This document shows, piece by piece, positions 6,202-12,667 of a stretch of 13,571 nucleotides of DNA. The stretch spans positions 1 to 13,571 of the forward strand of contig DBCM01000157.1 of assembly GCA_002293045.1 (NCBI GenBank), given 5' to 3'. The notes beneath the pieces were generated by a model. It was not told the origin of the DNA. It saw only the letters and a program-made list of their open reading frames with translations, and did not search any database. The position numbers and the translations under genes were made by a program. Within the stretch, counting starts at the first letter, position 1. Every line of letters begins with the position of its first letter. The stretch comes from Flavobacteriales bacterium UBA958. GTDB lineage: Bacteria > Bacteroidota > Bacteroidia > Flavobacteriales_D > Crocinitomicaceae.

Positions 6202-6217
6202 TTTTATTGTTGCTAAC
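6202..6217. repeat. Flanking inverted copy of the attC-like element's end (partner at 5790-5805)
   Basis: TTTTATTGTTGCTAAC here is the inverted counterpart of GTTAGCAACTATAAAT at 5790-5805, matching at 14 of 16 positions, with a perfect 9-mer GTTAGCAAC. The two copies bracket the 127-aa gene exactly: 10 nt beyond its stop (5790-5798) and 16 nt before its start (6209-6217). This matches how recombination cores bracket a gene cassette, although no second long element is visible in the 140 bp beyond. Confidence 0.5.
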
Positions 6218-6291
6218 TCACTTATAACATTACCAAAAGTTTATCAAGCATACCTATTCGGTTGTATATGCCCAGGTTTGTTGCGTATGTA

Positions 6292-6299
6292 CGAATATA
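6292..6299 (-). promoter_or_regulatory. Weak candidate -7 box upstream of the 127-aa gene
   Basis: TATATTCG on the minus strand differs from TAnnTTTG at one position. It would give a leader of roughly 95 nt for the 127-aa gene. No -33 element is seen, and the area is AT-rich, so a chance match is likely enough. Confidence 0.2.
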
Positions 6300-6357
6300 C
6301 AATTTTACTGACTTGTGCGGCCAGATTTATGAATTTTATCAATAGAAAACGCTGCCT

Positions 6358-7071
6358 CTACATCCACAATCCTCCGTTCACGGAGAGTACCTGCCCGGTG
6401 ATGGAATTTGCTTCGTTGGACAGCAAGAGTTCCACCATCTTTACAATGCCGTCGGTGTCGCTGAGTTTGGCTACGGGCGTTTTTGCGATGATTTCGGCGC
6501 GCATGGCTTCCGGTATTTCGCGGATCATGCCTTCGTCCATGTACCCCGGCGCTATGCAATTCACGGTAATGTTATTGGCTGCCAACTCGGAGGCCATGGT
6601 TCGGGTTAAACCAAACAAGGCGCTTTTTGAAGCGGAATACGCCGCCGTTCCAGGGATTCCGGTCTGTGCCACAATCGATGAAAAGAATACTATGCGACCC
6701 CAGTTCTTGCTGCGCATGGAAGGAATAATGCCTTGAGTAATGAAAAAGGGCGCCTCGTAGTTTACGGCATTTACCTTTCGGAATTCTTCGGCACTTACCT
6801 TCCAACTGATGCCCGCACTCGGAATGCCCGCGCAATGCAATACTACATCGCACGCTGATGCAGCCTGAATTAACTGATCAAGTCCTTCTCGGCTTGAAAT
6901 GTCGGCTGATACCACGTTAATGTGTTCCGGATAGCGTTCCTTCAAGGAATTGAGCGCTTTCATGTGCCGGTTACCATGTAGCACCAAGCCATACCCCGCG
7001 CTGGCCAAGGAACCCGCAATACGCATTCCTATGCCCCCACTCGCTCCCGTTATTAATACCATTTTATGCAT
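6358..7071 (-). CDS. Short-chain dehydrogenase/reductase, FabG-like
   Basis: A 237-residue cytoplasmic NAD(P)H-dependent oxidoreductase of the classical SDR family, typically reducing a 3-oxoacyl thioester or another ketone. The cofactor motif TGASGGIG is at 8-15, the NNAG-equivalent is CAG at 80-82, and the catalytic Ser is at 131 or 132 (FFSSIVAQ). The YSASK signature places Tyr145 and Lys149, PG is at 175-176, and the C-terminal ITGQVLSVNGG is typical of FabG-type reductases. All catalytic residues are present and the length is usual. It is the last gene of the minus-strand operon: its ATG overlaps the upstream stop by one base (TAATG), so translation is probably coupled. A second in-frame Met at residue 4 is an alternative start. 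The neighbours suggest it acts on an envelope-related intermediate rather than in housekeeping fatty-acid synthesis; this is inference. Confidence 0.9.
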   Translation of the reverse strand: MHKMVLITGASGGIGMRIAGSLASAGYGLVLHGNRHMKALNSLKERYPEHINVVSADISSREGLDQLIQAASACDVVLHCAGIPSAGISWKVSAEEFRKVNAVNYEAPFFITQGIIPSMRSKNWGRIVFFSSIVAQTGIPGTAAYSASKSALFGLTRTMASELAANNITVNCIAPGYMDEGMIREIPEAMRAEIIAKTPVAKLSDTDGIVKMVELLLSNEANSITGQVLSVNGGLWM

Positions 7072-7961
7072 TATCCGAACTTACGTTTTGCCAACCAAGC
7101 CAGCGGCTTAGCCAACGAATTCTTAATCAAAAGTAGGTATTCTACATCCCTTGCACCAAATTTTCGGTTAAAATCTCCCAATCCTTTCGCATTGCTTCCT
7201 CCAAAATCCAATTGGGAACACCCAGGCGCTAAGGCCTTCATCGCCTCCACGTGTACATACACCATCCCTCCTACTTTCATGGCTTCTGGAGTAATAGCAC
7301 CCTTCAGATAAAGTACCTGTCCACTCATCTCCAAATACGCTGCTGCTCCAACCAATTCACCTTTTTCCCACAGGGAAAATTGCCTCAATACGCCGCGACG
7401 GTTTGCCCCTTCCATCAAACGTGCTAATATGTTATAATCAGCATCTTTCAAATGAGTAAACTCTGCTCCTTTCACGGTTCTAAAAAGGGAAATCAACCCT
7501 TTCGGATTCACTGAGGTTTCCAGTTCAAACCCATGCTGAGCTGCTTTTTTATACTGCCTGCGGTGATTCTCAGAACATTGAGACAGCGAGAAATTTGTTA
7601 AGTCAAGTACTTGATATTTTCGGATTTGCTGTTCAAAAGGCACATCTAACGGAACACCTGCCAATTGCAGGTAAGAAAAATGGTTCGAAAGGTACTGTGC
7701 AAGCACCGTTGTTTGCTGTTCATTAAAGCCTATGGGAACAAAACTGCGGGTAAGAAATGGCATATGCGTATAACTTACACCCAATTTTTGTTGCGCCACG
7801 ATTGGATAAATGCCGTCATAATCTCCAAGCACATAGCCTTCCCAGCCAGGAGCTACAACATCCAAATACCAACTCAAGAGGAAAAAGAAGCCTTCAGGTT
7901 GCGCTGCCAAAACTCGTTGATCCCAGCGTTGTTTATCGAGTTGTGCATTTCTGATTATCAT
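7071..7961 (-). CDS. FemAB/GNAT-type acyltransferase
   Basis: A 296-residue protein of the GNAT superfamily in its FemAB-like form (BioF2/Acetyltransf_6 type), which transfers an acyl or aminoacyl group to an amine. The recognisable part is the second half: a basic segment NHRRQYKKAAQHGF (132-145), the strand pair LWEKGELVGAAAYL (197-210), a conserved-looking YLKGAITPEA (218-227), and the diagnostic end QLDFGGSNAKGLGDFNRKFGA (250-270), equivalent to the 'DFG..., G...FK..FG' signature of this fold. No signal peptide is present, so it is cytoplasmic. Its ATG overlaps the deacetylase stop (ATGA) and its stop overlaps the dehydrogenase start, placing it firmly in the operon. The substrate is unknown; PEP-CTERM/XrtA-type or peptidoglycan FemAB relatives work on glycans or precursors, which fits the context. 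Confidence 0.8.
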   Translation of the reverse strand: MIIRNAQLDKQRWDQRVLAAQPEGFFFLLSWYLDVVAPGWEGYVLGDYDGIYPIVAQQKLGVSYTHMPFLTRSFVPIGFNEQQTTVLAQYLSNHFSYLQLAGVPLDVPFEQQIRKYQVLDLTNFSLSQCSENHRRQYKKAAQHGFELETSVNPKGLISLFRTVKGAEFTHLKDADYNILARLMEGANRRGVLRQFSLWEKGELVGAAAYLEMSGQVLYLKGAITPEAMKVGGMVYVHVEAMKALAPGCSQLDFGGSNAKGLGDFNRKFGARDVEYLLLIKNSLAKPLAWLAKRKFG

Positions 7962-8929
7962 AGGATCGAAGAAAGCGTTACAAATTCGTGATTCCTATGA
8001 TGTTGAGCGATAAACGCTTCCAAGGTTTTCATCCCGAATTGCGTTAAAGCTTTGGGATGACCGATGACCACCAAGAAGGGATCGTTGGCTTGCTGCGCCT
8101 TTCGCAAGGCGCGATTCAGTTGGGTTGAAAAATACCCATCGGCACTCACGCACAAGCGGTGAGAACGCGTGAGCAATTCTTTTTTGGAACCTCCACCTTT
8201 TGCAGGAAGTCCATTCCCAATGGGTTTATGTTGACCTGGATTGAGTCGCCCTAGCACAAAGAGCTTCCAAAAGAACAAGGGCGAATAGTTCATTGAAGCA
8301 ATGGGGATTTCTGTAAAAGCACCTTCTGAATCCAACACCGCGGGGTCTTCCGTGAATTTCCAATGTGATGCGCTGGGTGTTGCCGTAAAATCATACTGAT
8401 ACGGGTTCGTCGTGTTCTTCCCTCCCTTGAATACCGAGGAATCAAGTCGAATCCCTGCTTTTTTCATGGCCTCCGCCAAGGGAGCAAAGGGTTGAACGCA
8501 CCACCCTCCTGCCCGATAACTTTGCAAGGGGTGAGTAAGTAGGGAATTCATATAAGCGGCATACTGTTCAACAATGCGTGACGCTTCTTCCGCCGAAAAA
8601 TCAGACAACTTATACGCAGTCAAATCATGGATCCACGCGTGTTCTTTCCAAATCGTCTTTTCCCAATGTGGATGGATATGCAATCCCGTTTCATGCCCCT
8701 TGGCATCCCAAGACCGGATTTGATGTTTAATCTGCTCCAACGCTTGATGACAATCCGCTTGTTCTTCAAACTTGATTAAACACCCGGCGTCAGGAAAAAA
8801 GGTAAAAGGAATCTGGTATATATCGGCGAGCATCAACAACCGATCGGTAGGCTCAATCATGCACTGCTCCACCGAACCGCCGCGTTCGCCAAAAAACAAT
8901 TCATAATCCCATGTGATCGCTATTTTCAT
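7958..8929 (-). CDS. NodB-type polysaccharide deacetylase-like protein
   Basis: A 323-residue protein that appears to belong to the carbohydrate esterase 4/NodB superfamily, which removes N- or O-acetyl groups from sugars using a metal. Motif 1 is present as TWDYE (6-10, with Asp8 in the place of the catalytic or metal-binding Asp). The metal histidines fall in HETGLHIHPHW (79-89), the Arg motif is SYRAGGW (137-143), and the late His is in VVIGHPKAL (287-295). The start MKIAITWDYELFFGE and the TFFPDAG strand match WalW-like deacetylases found in surface polysaccharide loci. There is no signal peptide, so it acts inside the cell, on a nucleotide- or lipid-linked sugar rather than finished polymer. 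It overlaps both neighbours by 4 nt (ATGA). Some family members with altered motifs are inactive; activity here is likely but not certain. Confidence 0.8.
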   Translation of the reverse strand: MKIAITWDYELFFGERGGSVEQCMIEPTDRLLMLADIYQIPFTFFPDAGCLIKFEEQADCHQALEQIKHQIRSWDAKGHETGLHIHPHWEKTIWKEHAWIHDLTAYKLSDFSAEEASRIVEQYAAYMNSLLTHPLQSYRAGGWCVQPFAPLAEAMKKAGIRLDSSVFKGGKNTTNPYQYDFTATPSASHWKFTEDPAVLDSEGAFTEIPIASMNYSPLFFWKLFVLGRLNPGQHKPIGNGLPAKGGGSKKELLTRSHRLCVSADGYFSTQLNRALRKAQQANDPFLVVIGHPKALTQFGMKTLEAFIAQHHRNHEFVTLSSIL

Positions 8930-9819
8930 CGTGTTCCTTCGGAATTATACATGGTTACACCCCTTTCCGTAAAGGCTGTCACCATGACGTCAAACATTTT
9001 TTTGGCATCGAACACTAAGGTTTTCGCTTTTCCAATATACACTTCACGATAAACCCCTTCACGCAAGAACATGGGAAGTAATTCATCGCAGCGACGTTTT
9101 TTCGAGTATTCTGGATTATGAACCTTGGTGGCAACCATCATTTCGCTCCCTTCATAATCAATAACGGACAACTTAAATTCTTTCGAATAATAGACGGGTA
9201 CCCCCACATCCAAGGCGTCTTCGAGGGTGTGTAAATGGGTACCTGCATTATCGAGCGTTACGCCAATATATAAAATCTTACCCCCGTGTTGAATCAGTTT
9301 TCCATAGGGTGAATCCCAGTGGTATGGGGTATTATTTGCGGTATGGTCCTTAATATATTCATAGGCTTTTTTTCCCCATGCCGCAACGGGCTCGGTGGGA
9401 TGATAACTTCTAACAACGCCATCCGAAGTTCGAAATACTTCAGATATTTTACCCATAGCAGACGGAGTATTCAAGACATCGAACAAGGGATAATCAGAAA
9501 CATAGTCCAACTGCAAGCGCGCTATGGGCGAAGTTGGCATCAACACGATTCCGAGTGTTCCAACGGCTTCCTTAAGCACATCCACTACGGTGTCGGCACC
9601 CCCTTCAATGAATCCCATTTTACTTAAGCTCGCATGGACCATGAGGTGATCGCCTGATTGAATGCCTGCATTTAAAAGCGATTGTTTTAGATCATCTTTC
9701 GTGTAACCCTGTCCTGATTGTTGTTGATTAAGCAATTCAGTCTGGCGTTTTTTACGCTTAAGGGAACGGAATATCTCCTTTAAAAAATTAGGGATAAGGG
9801 ATTTCCAATTCAAGGCCAT
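8926..9819 (-). CDS. AAC(3)-family (Antibiotic_NAT fold) N-acetyltransferase
   Basis: A 297-residue cytoplasmic protein of the aminoglycoside 3-N-acetyltransferase family, which moves an acetyl group from acetyl-CoA to an amine. Counting from the 9819 start: VHASLSKMGFIEGGADTVVD (61-80), IVLMPTS (91-97), the RSYHPTEPVAAWG block (137-149, with His140), SPYGKLIQHGGKILYIGV (170-187) and THLHTLE (194-200) reproduce the family's order. Residues 1-40 are basic and variable. An ATG at 9921 is in frame, but the extra 34 residues start upstream of the promoter box, so 9819 is chosen. It is the first gene of the operon, with ATGA overlap to the deacetylase. Context (deacetylase, FemAB-like, SDR) argues for acetylating a biosynthetic amino sugar rather than for drug resistance. 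Confidence 0.85.
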   Translation of the reverse strand: MALNWKSLIPNFLKEIFRSLKRKKRQTELLNQQQSGQGYTKDDLKQSLLNAGIQSGDHLMVHASLSKMGFIEGGADTVVDVLKEAVGTLGIVLMPTSPIARLQLDYVSDYPLFDVLNTPSAMGKISEVFRTSDGVVRSYHPTEPVAAWGKKAYEYIKDHTANNTPYHWDSPYGKLIQHGGKILYIGVTLDNAGTHLHTLEDALDVGVPVYYSKEFKLSVIDYEGSEMMVATKVHNPEYSKKRRCDELLPMFLREGVYREVYIGKAKTLVFDAKKMFDVMVTAFTERGVTMYNSEGTR

Positions 9820-9823
9820 AGCG

Positions 9824-9831
9824 CGAAGATA
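9824..9831 (-). promoter_or_regulatory. -7 box, TATCTTCG, 4 nt before the operon's first start codon
   Basis: TATCTTCG on the minus strand matches TAnnTTTG at all fixed positions except one T, and CGCT separates it from the ATG at 9819. The spacing equals that at 924, 4873 and 10352. It faces the promoter of the plus-strand gene at 9935 across a 115-bp intergenic region. Confidence 0.5.
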
Positions 9832-9909
9832 CGTAAAGGGAAAGGAACTGCCGAAAACAAAATTGACTAAAATTAACAATGAAAGGCATCCATAGCACGA
9901 GGTAATTCG

Positions 9910-9917
9910 TACATTTA
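9910..9917 (+). promoter_or_regulatory. -7 box, TACATTTA, for the Spy/CpxP-like gene
   Basis: TACATTTA differs from TAnnTTTG only in the last base. A leader of roughly 13 to 15 nt, A-rich (AAAATTAAAA), precedes the ATG at 9935, as is common for Bacteroidota translation starts without Shine-Dalgarno pairing. Confidence 0.4.
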
Positions 9918-9934
9918 GCAAAAATTAAAACGTC

Positions 9935-10297
9935 ATGAAAAATATCTTTTTAATTACATTACTCTTTATCACGCTTGGAAGTTTTGCCCAAACCACCCCA
10001 GAGGAACGAGCTACTTCACAGACTAACCGAATGAAAACAGAACTTAATCTGACAGACGATCAGTATTCGAAAGTTTATGACATCAATTTGGGAATCATCA
10101 TGAAAAATGATGGAATTAAGAATTCTACGTTTTCCGAAGAAGTTAAGAAAGAAGTATTACAAAGCAATCAACAAGCAAGAAAATCTATGTTGAAGGATGT
10201 ATTAACGGCTGCGCAATATGAAAAGTTAGAAGCCGAAGTAAAAGAAATCAAAAAGAAAAAACGCAAAAAAGCGGAACACAAAGAAGTTAAGAACTAG
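9935..10297 (+). CDS. Small periplasmic Spy/CpxP-like protein with two LTxxQ motifs
   Basis: A 120-residue exported protein. The signal peptide is MKNIFLITLLFITLGSFAQ. The mature part is all-helical by composition and carries two LTxxQ motifs, LTDDQ (39-43) and LTAAQ (90-94), the hallmark of the Spy/CpxP/CnrX group of periplasmic chaperones and stress sensors. The tail is strongly basic (KEIKKKKRKKAEHKEVK), which is unusual for Spy itself but frequent in Bacteroidota relatives. Family members bind unfolded envelope proteins or metal; which applies here cannot be seen. It stands alone as a transcription unit: own promoter at 9910-9917, own terminator 4 bp after the stop, divergent from the acyltransferase operon. 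Confidence 0.8.
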   Translation: MKNIFLITLLFITLGSFAQTTPEERATSQTNRMKTELNLTDDQYSKVYDINLGIIMKNDGIKNSTFSEEVKKEVLQSNQQARKSMLKDVLTAAQYEKLEAEVKEIKKKKRKKAEHKEVKN

Positions 10298-10300
10298 TTT

Positions 10301-10328
10301 AAATCCCGGGAAACCGGGATTTTTTTTT
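10301..10328 (+). terminator. Intrinsic terminator of the Spy/CpxP-like gene
   Basis: AAATCCCGG (10301-10309) pairs with CCGGGATTT (10314-10322) around a GAAA tetraloop of the stable GNRA class. The T-run (10321-10328) follows directly. This is the only textbook terminator in the window. Confidence 0.9.
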
Positions 10329-10339
10329 GATTAAAACGC

Positions 10340-10347
10340 TACCTTTG
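10340..10347 (+). promoter_or_regulatory. -7 box, TACCTTTG, 4 nt before a GTG start
   Basis: A perfect match to TAnnTTTG, followed by AGTT and the GTG at 10352. It lies 12 bp after the preceding terminator's T-run, so the -33 zone falls inside the terminator hairpin and T-run; no separate -33 TTG is visible at normal spacing. Confidence 0.65.
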
Positions 10348-10351
10348 AGTT

Positions 10352-12652
10352 GTGCAGTTAGAATTCCCCTTCTTTGGTCGCGTACTTTCGCTATCCCAAC
10401 GTTTTATATACCCAGTACTCATTCTTTGGGCATTTTTGTTTTATGGGTGCACGATCAAAAACACCTTTGCTTTAGATGATGAATTAGTTACTTGTACGGA
10501 TCGACAAGAACATCCCTTAGTTTCCAAAGGAATTTCTGGAATTCCAAAAATTTTCACGTCTGCTTATGCCTCCAATGAGGAGCAAAATTACGAGTACCGT
10601 CCTCTGGTATTAACCTCTTTTGCGATTGAAAAGAGCGTATTCGGTAGCTCCGACGCCTGGGTTCATATATCCCATTTCATTCAAGTACTATTATATGCCT
10701 TACTTGGCATCGTGTTATTTAGTACCCTGAACACCTTATTTGGCCCTTCCAAGCACCTTACCGCCTTCGTAATCACCTTGCTTTTTCTCAGCTTACCCAT
10801 TCACAGTGAGGTCGTTAATAGCTTAAAAAATCGCGATGAATTGCTTAGCATGCTGTTCTCCATGTTGGCCCTGCGTTCCGCACTTCGTTTTGTAGAATCC
10901 CGGAAATGGAAATCGCTAGGCTTTACCTTGCTGTATTTGCTATTAGCCTTGTTGAGTAAGAAAACGGCCATGCCCATGTTGGTGATTATTCCCATTACCC
11001 TCGTGTTTTTTAGATCCTTTTCATGGAAATCCGTTGCGTTTATAACGGCATCGTTGCTCGGAGCACGAATCATCTTTGGATTATTAAAAAAGGGCTTAAT
11101 TGAAACCGATAAGATTCGTGAATTTTCCATCGTTGAAAATCCGGCGTTTGAATACAGCTTTTTTCAGCGCATCCCCTTATTCGTTGATTCAGTGATTTGG
11201 TATGTTAAACAGAGCCTCTTACCACTGGATCTGCAATGCTATTATGGTTTAGGTTCCTTTGCCGTTTCGCCAACCTTTACCCTTGGAACGTTTGCTATTG
11301 GCATGGTGCTAGTGATTAGCTTAGGGTTTATCGCATGGAGCTTTGTAAAAAAGGTGCACACCGAACTCAGTTTTGGTCTGGTATTTTTCTTTCTAGCCAT
11401 CGTTGGTGCCTGTAACTTGATCTTTCCCATGGTGGGAATTGTGGGAGAACGCTTAGCATTTACTGCGAGTTTGGGACTTTGCATTGCCATAGTTTTCTTG
11501 TTCAATCAATTCAAACGAATAAATGGAAATATTGCCCCCTTGCTTTTCATAGCATTCAGCATATATAGCTTGAGTTTGGTATTCATACGAAACGGCGCAT
11601 GGAGCGACCGCCTGAGTCTGTATGAAGCCGATAGTTCCACAACACAATCCGCAAAGGTTCACGCCTTGCTTGGACAAGAATTACAGTACCAAATTAATCA
11701 GTCTTGGAACGATGTACAGTCGGAAAACCAAAAAGCACTTTACACCCAAGTAATCATGGCTAAACGTGCCTATGAAAACGCGCTCCACACCTATCCGAAT
11801 TATTACAAAATCCAAAGCAACCTCGCCACCATTGAATCCTCCTTTTTGTGCGATGAGCGTGCGGCTCAATCCCTACTCAACGCACTCACGAAGAACCAAC
11901 CCGACTACCAGGAAGCGTGGGAAAACCGCTTAGTATCTCAATTGAGAACCTACATTGTCTGGAAACGAAACGAAGACTTTTTAACAAATGAATCACTTAA
12001 CAATCCTTATATCAAGTCCTTTGATTCCCTTACTAGTTTAAGCGTGCTAGGCTTGCTCAGTCAATTCGAAGAACGGGGGAAATTGTTTTTATCCGATGGA
12101 TTAAATCCAAGCTCGATTGATCAACTGAGCGCTTATGCTTCAGGACAAGCCACGTGGAACCTGGATTTAGCCCACATGAACCCTCCTTACGCAACAGAAG
12201 TCAAACAACGATTAATGGAACTATACACTGGAAAAAAAGCGAGTTATAACATCGTTGATGATTTCCGTAAACAACTGGTAGGCCACTTCGTAGCTCCAAG
12301 CCGATATGCAGTAATTTCAGATTCCTTAATCAATGAAATCATAGCGACAAAGGCTGCAATCGAACGTAAATTCCCTGAATCCAAGGTAGAGGAACTCACA
12401 GATACCTACCTCATGAACGCCCTTCGGTATGAAGCAATAATAGCCATCCACATCCATCAAATCAAATCTGGAAAAGGCAAGCCCAAGGATTTTGTACAAA
12501 TCGGAAATTCATATGTAAATCTAGGTGAAAAAGAAAAGGCCGTTCGCGCTTTCAATAAGGCGATTAGTGCCCTACGCACGGTGCAAAGTCCCGCAGCTAG
12601 TGATGAAATAACACGCATAGAATCATACATTCAAAAGATTAATAATCAGTAG
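10352..12652 (+). CDS. TMTC-like polytopic GT-C glycosyltransferase with TPR tail
   Basis: A 766-residue integral membrane protein. Residues 1 to about 415 hold around ten hydrophobic segments; the rest is soluble and helical. The first extracytoplasmic loop has the acidic pair typical of GT-C transferases (ALDDELV, 40-46) and YRPL (82-85). Then come PIHSEVVNSLKNRDELL (149-165), LLSKKTAMPML (200-210) and GERLAFTASLG (365-375). These three blocks follow the order of the eukaryotic and bacterial TMTC family (HxExVxxIxxRxELL, LLxKExA, ERLxYxxSxG), whose members transfer sugars, mannose in animals, from a lipid-linked donor. A TPR motif is clear at about 714-742 (FVQIGNSYVNLGEKEKAVRAF). Translation starts at GTG, because no in-frame ATG precedes residue 166. 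Donor and acceptor are unknown. The stop is 15 nt before the sulfotransferase start, so they form an operon. Confidence 0.8.
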   Translation: MQLEFPFFGRVLSLSQRFIYPVLILWAFLFYGCTIKNTFALDDELVTCTDRQEHPLVSKGISGIPKIFTSAYASNEEQNYEYRPLVLTSFAIEKSVFGSSDAWVHISHFIQVLLYALLGIVLFSTLNTLFGPSKHLTAFVITLLFLSLPIHSEVVNSLKNRDELLSMLFSMLALRSALRFVESRKWKSLGFTLLYLLLALLSKKTAMPMLVIIPITLVFFRSFSWKSVAFITASLLGARIIFGLLKKGLIETDKIREFSIVENPAFEYSFFQRIPLFVDSVIWYVKQSLLPLDLQCYYGLGSFAVSPTFTLGTFAIGMVLVISLGFIAWSFVKKVHTELSFGLVFFFLAIVGACNLIFPMVGIVGERLAFTASLGLCIAIVFLFNQFKRINGNIAPLLFIAFSIYSLSLVFIRNGAWSDRLSLYEADSSTTQSAKVHALLGQELQYQINQSWNDVQSENQKALYTQVIMAKRAYENALHTYPNYYKIQSNLATIESSFLCDERAAQSLLNALTKNQPDYQEAWENRLVSQLRTYIVWKRNEDFLTNESLNNPYIKSFDSLTSLSVLGLLSQFEERGKLFLSDGLNPSSIDQLSAYASGQATWNLDLAHMNPPYATEVKQRLMELYTGKKASYNIVDDFRKQLVGHFVAPSRYAVISDSLINEIIATKAAIERKFPESKVEELTDTYLMNALRYEAIIAIHIHQIKSGKGKPKDFVQIGNSYVNLGEKEKAVRAFNKAISALRTVQSPAASDEITRIESYIQKINNQ

Positions 12653-12667
12653 TTTACAAAATATAAC

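Noticed and set aside
6278..6736. 152-residue plus-strand frame
   Set aside because: It is antisense to the dehydrogenase gene, whose motifs are complete on the minus strand.
9820..9921. Extra 34 residues at the start of the AAC(3)-like protein, with a hydrophobic stretch resembling a signal peptide
   Set aside because: The -7-like box lies inside it, and the family acts in the cytoplasm with acetyl-CoA, so a signal peptide would be out of place.
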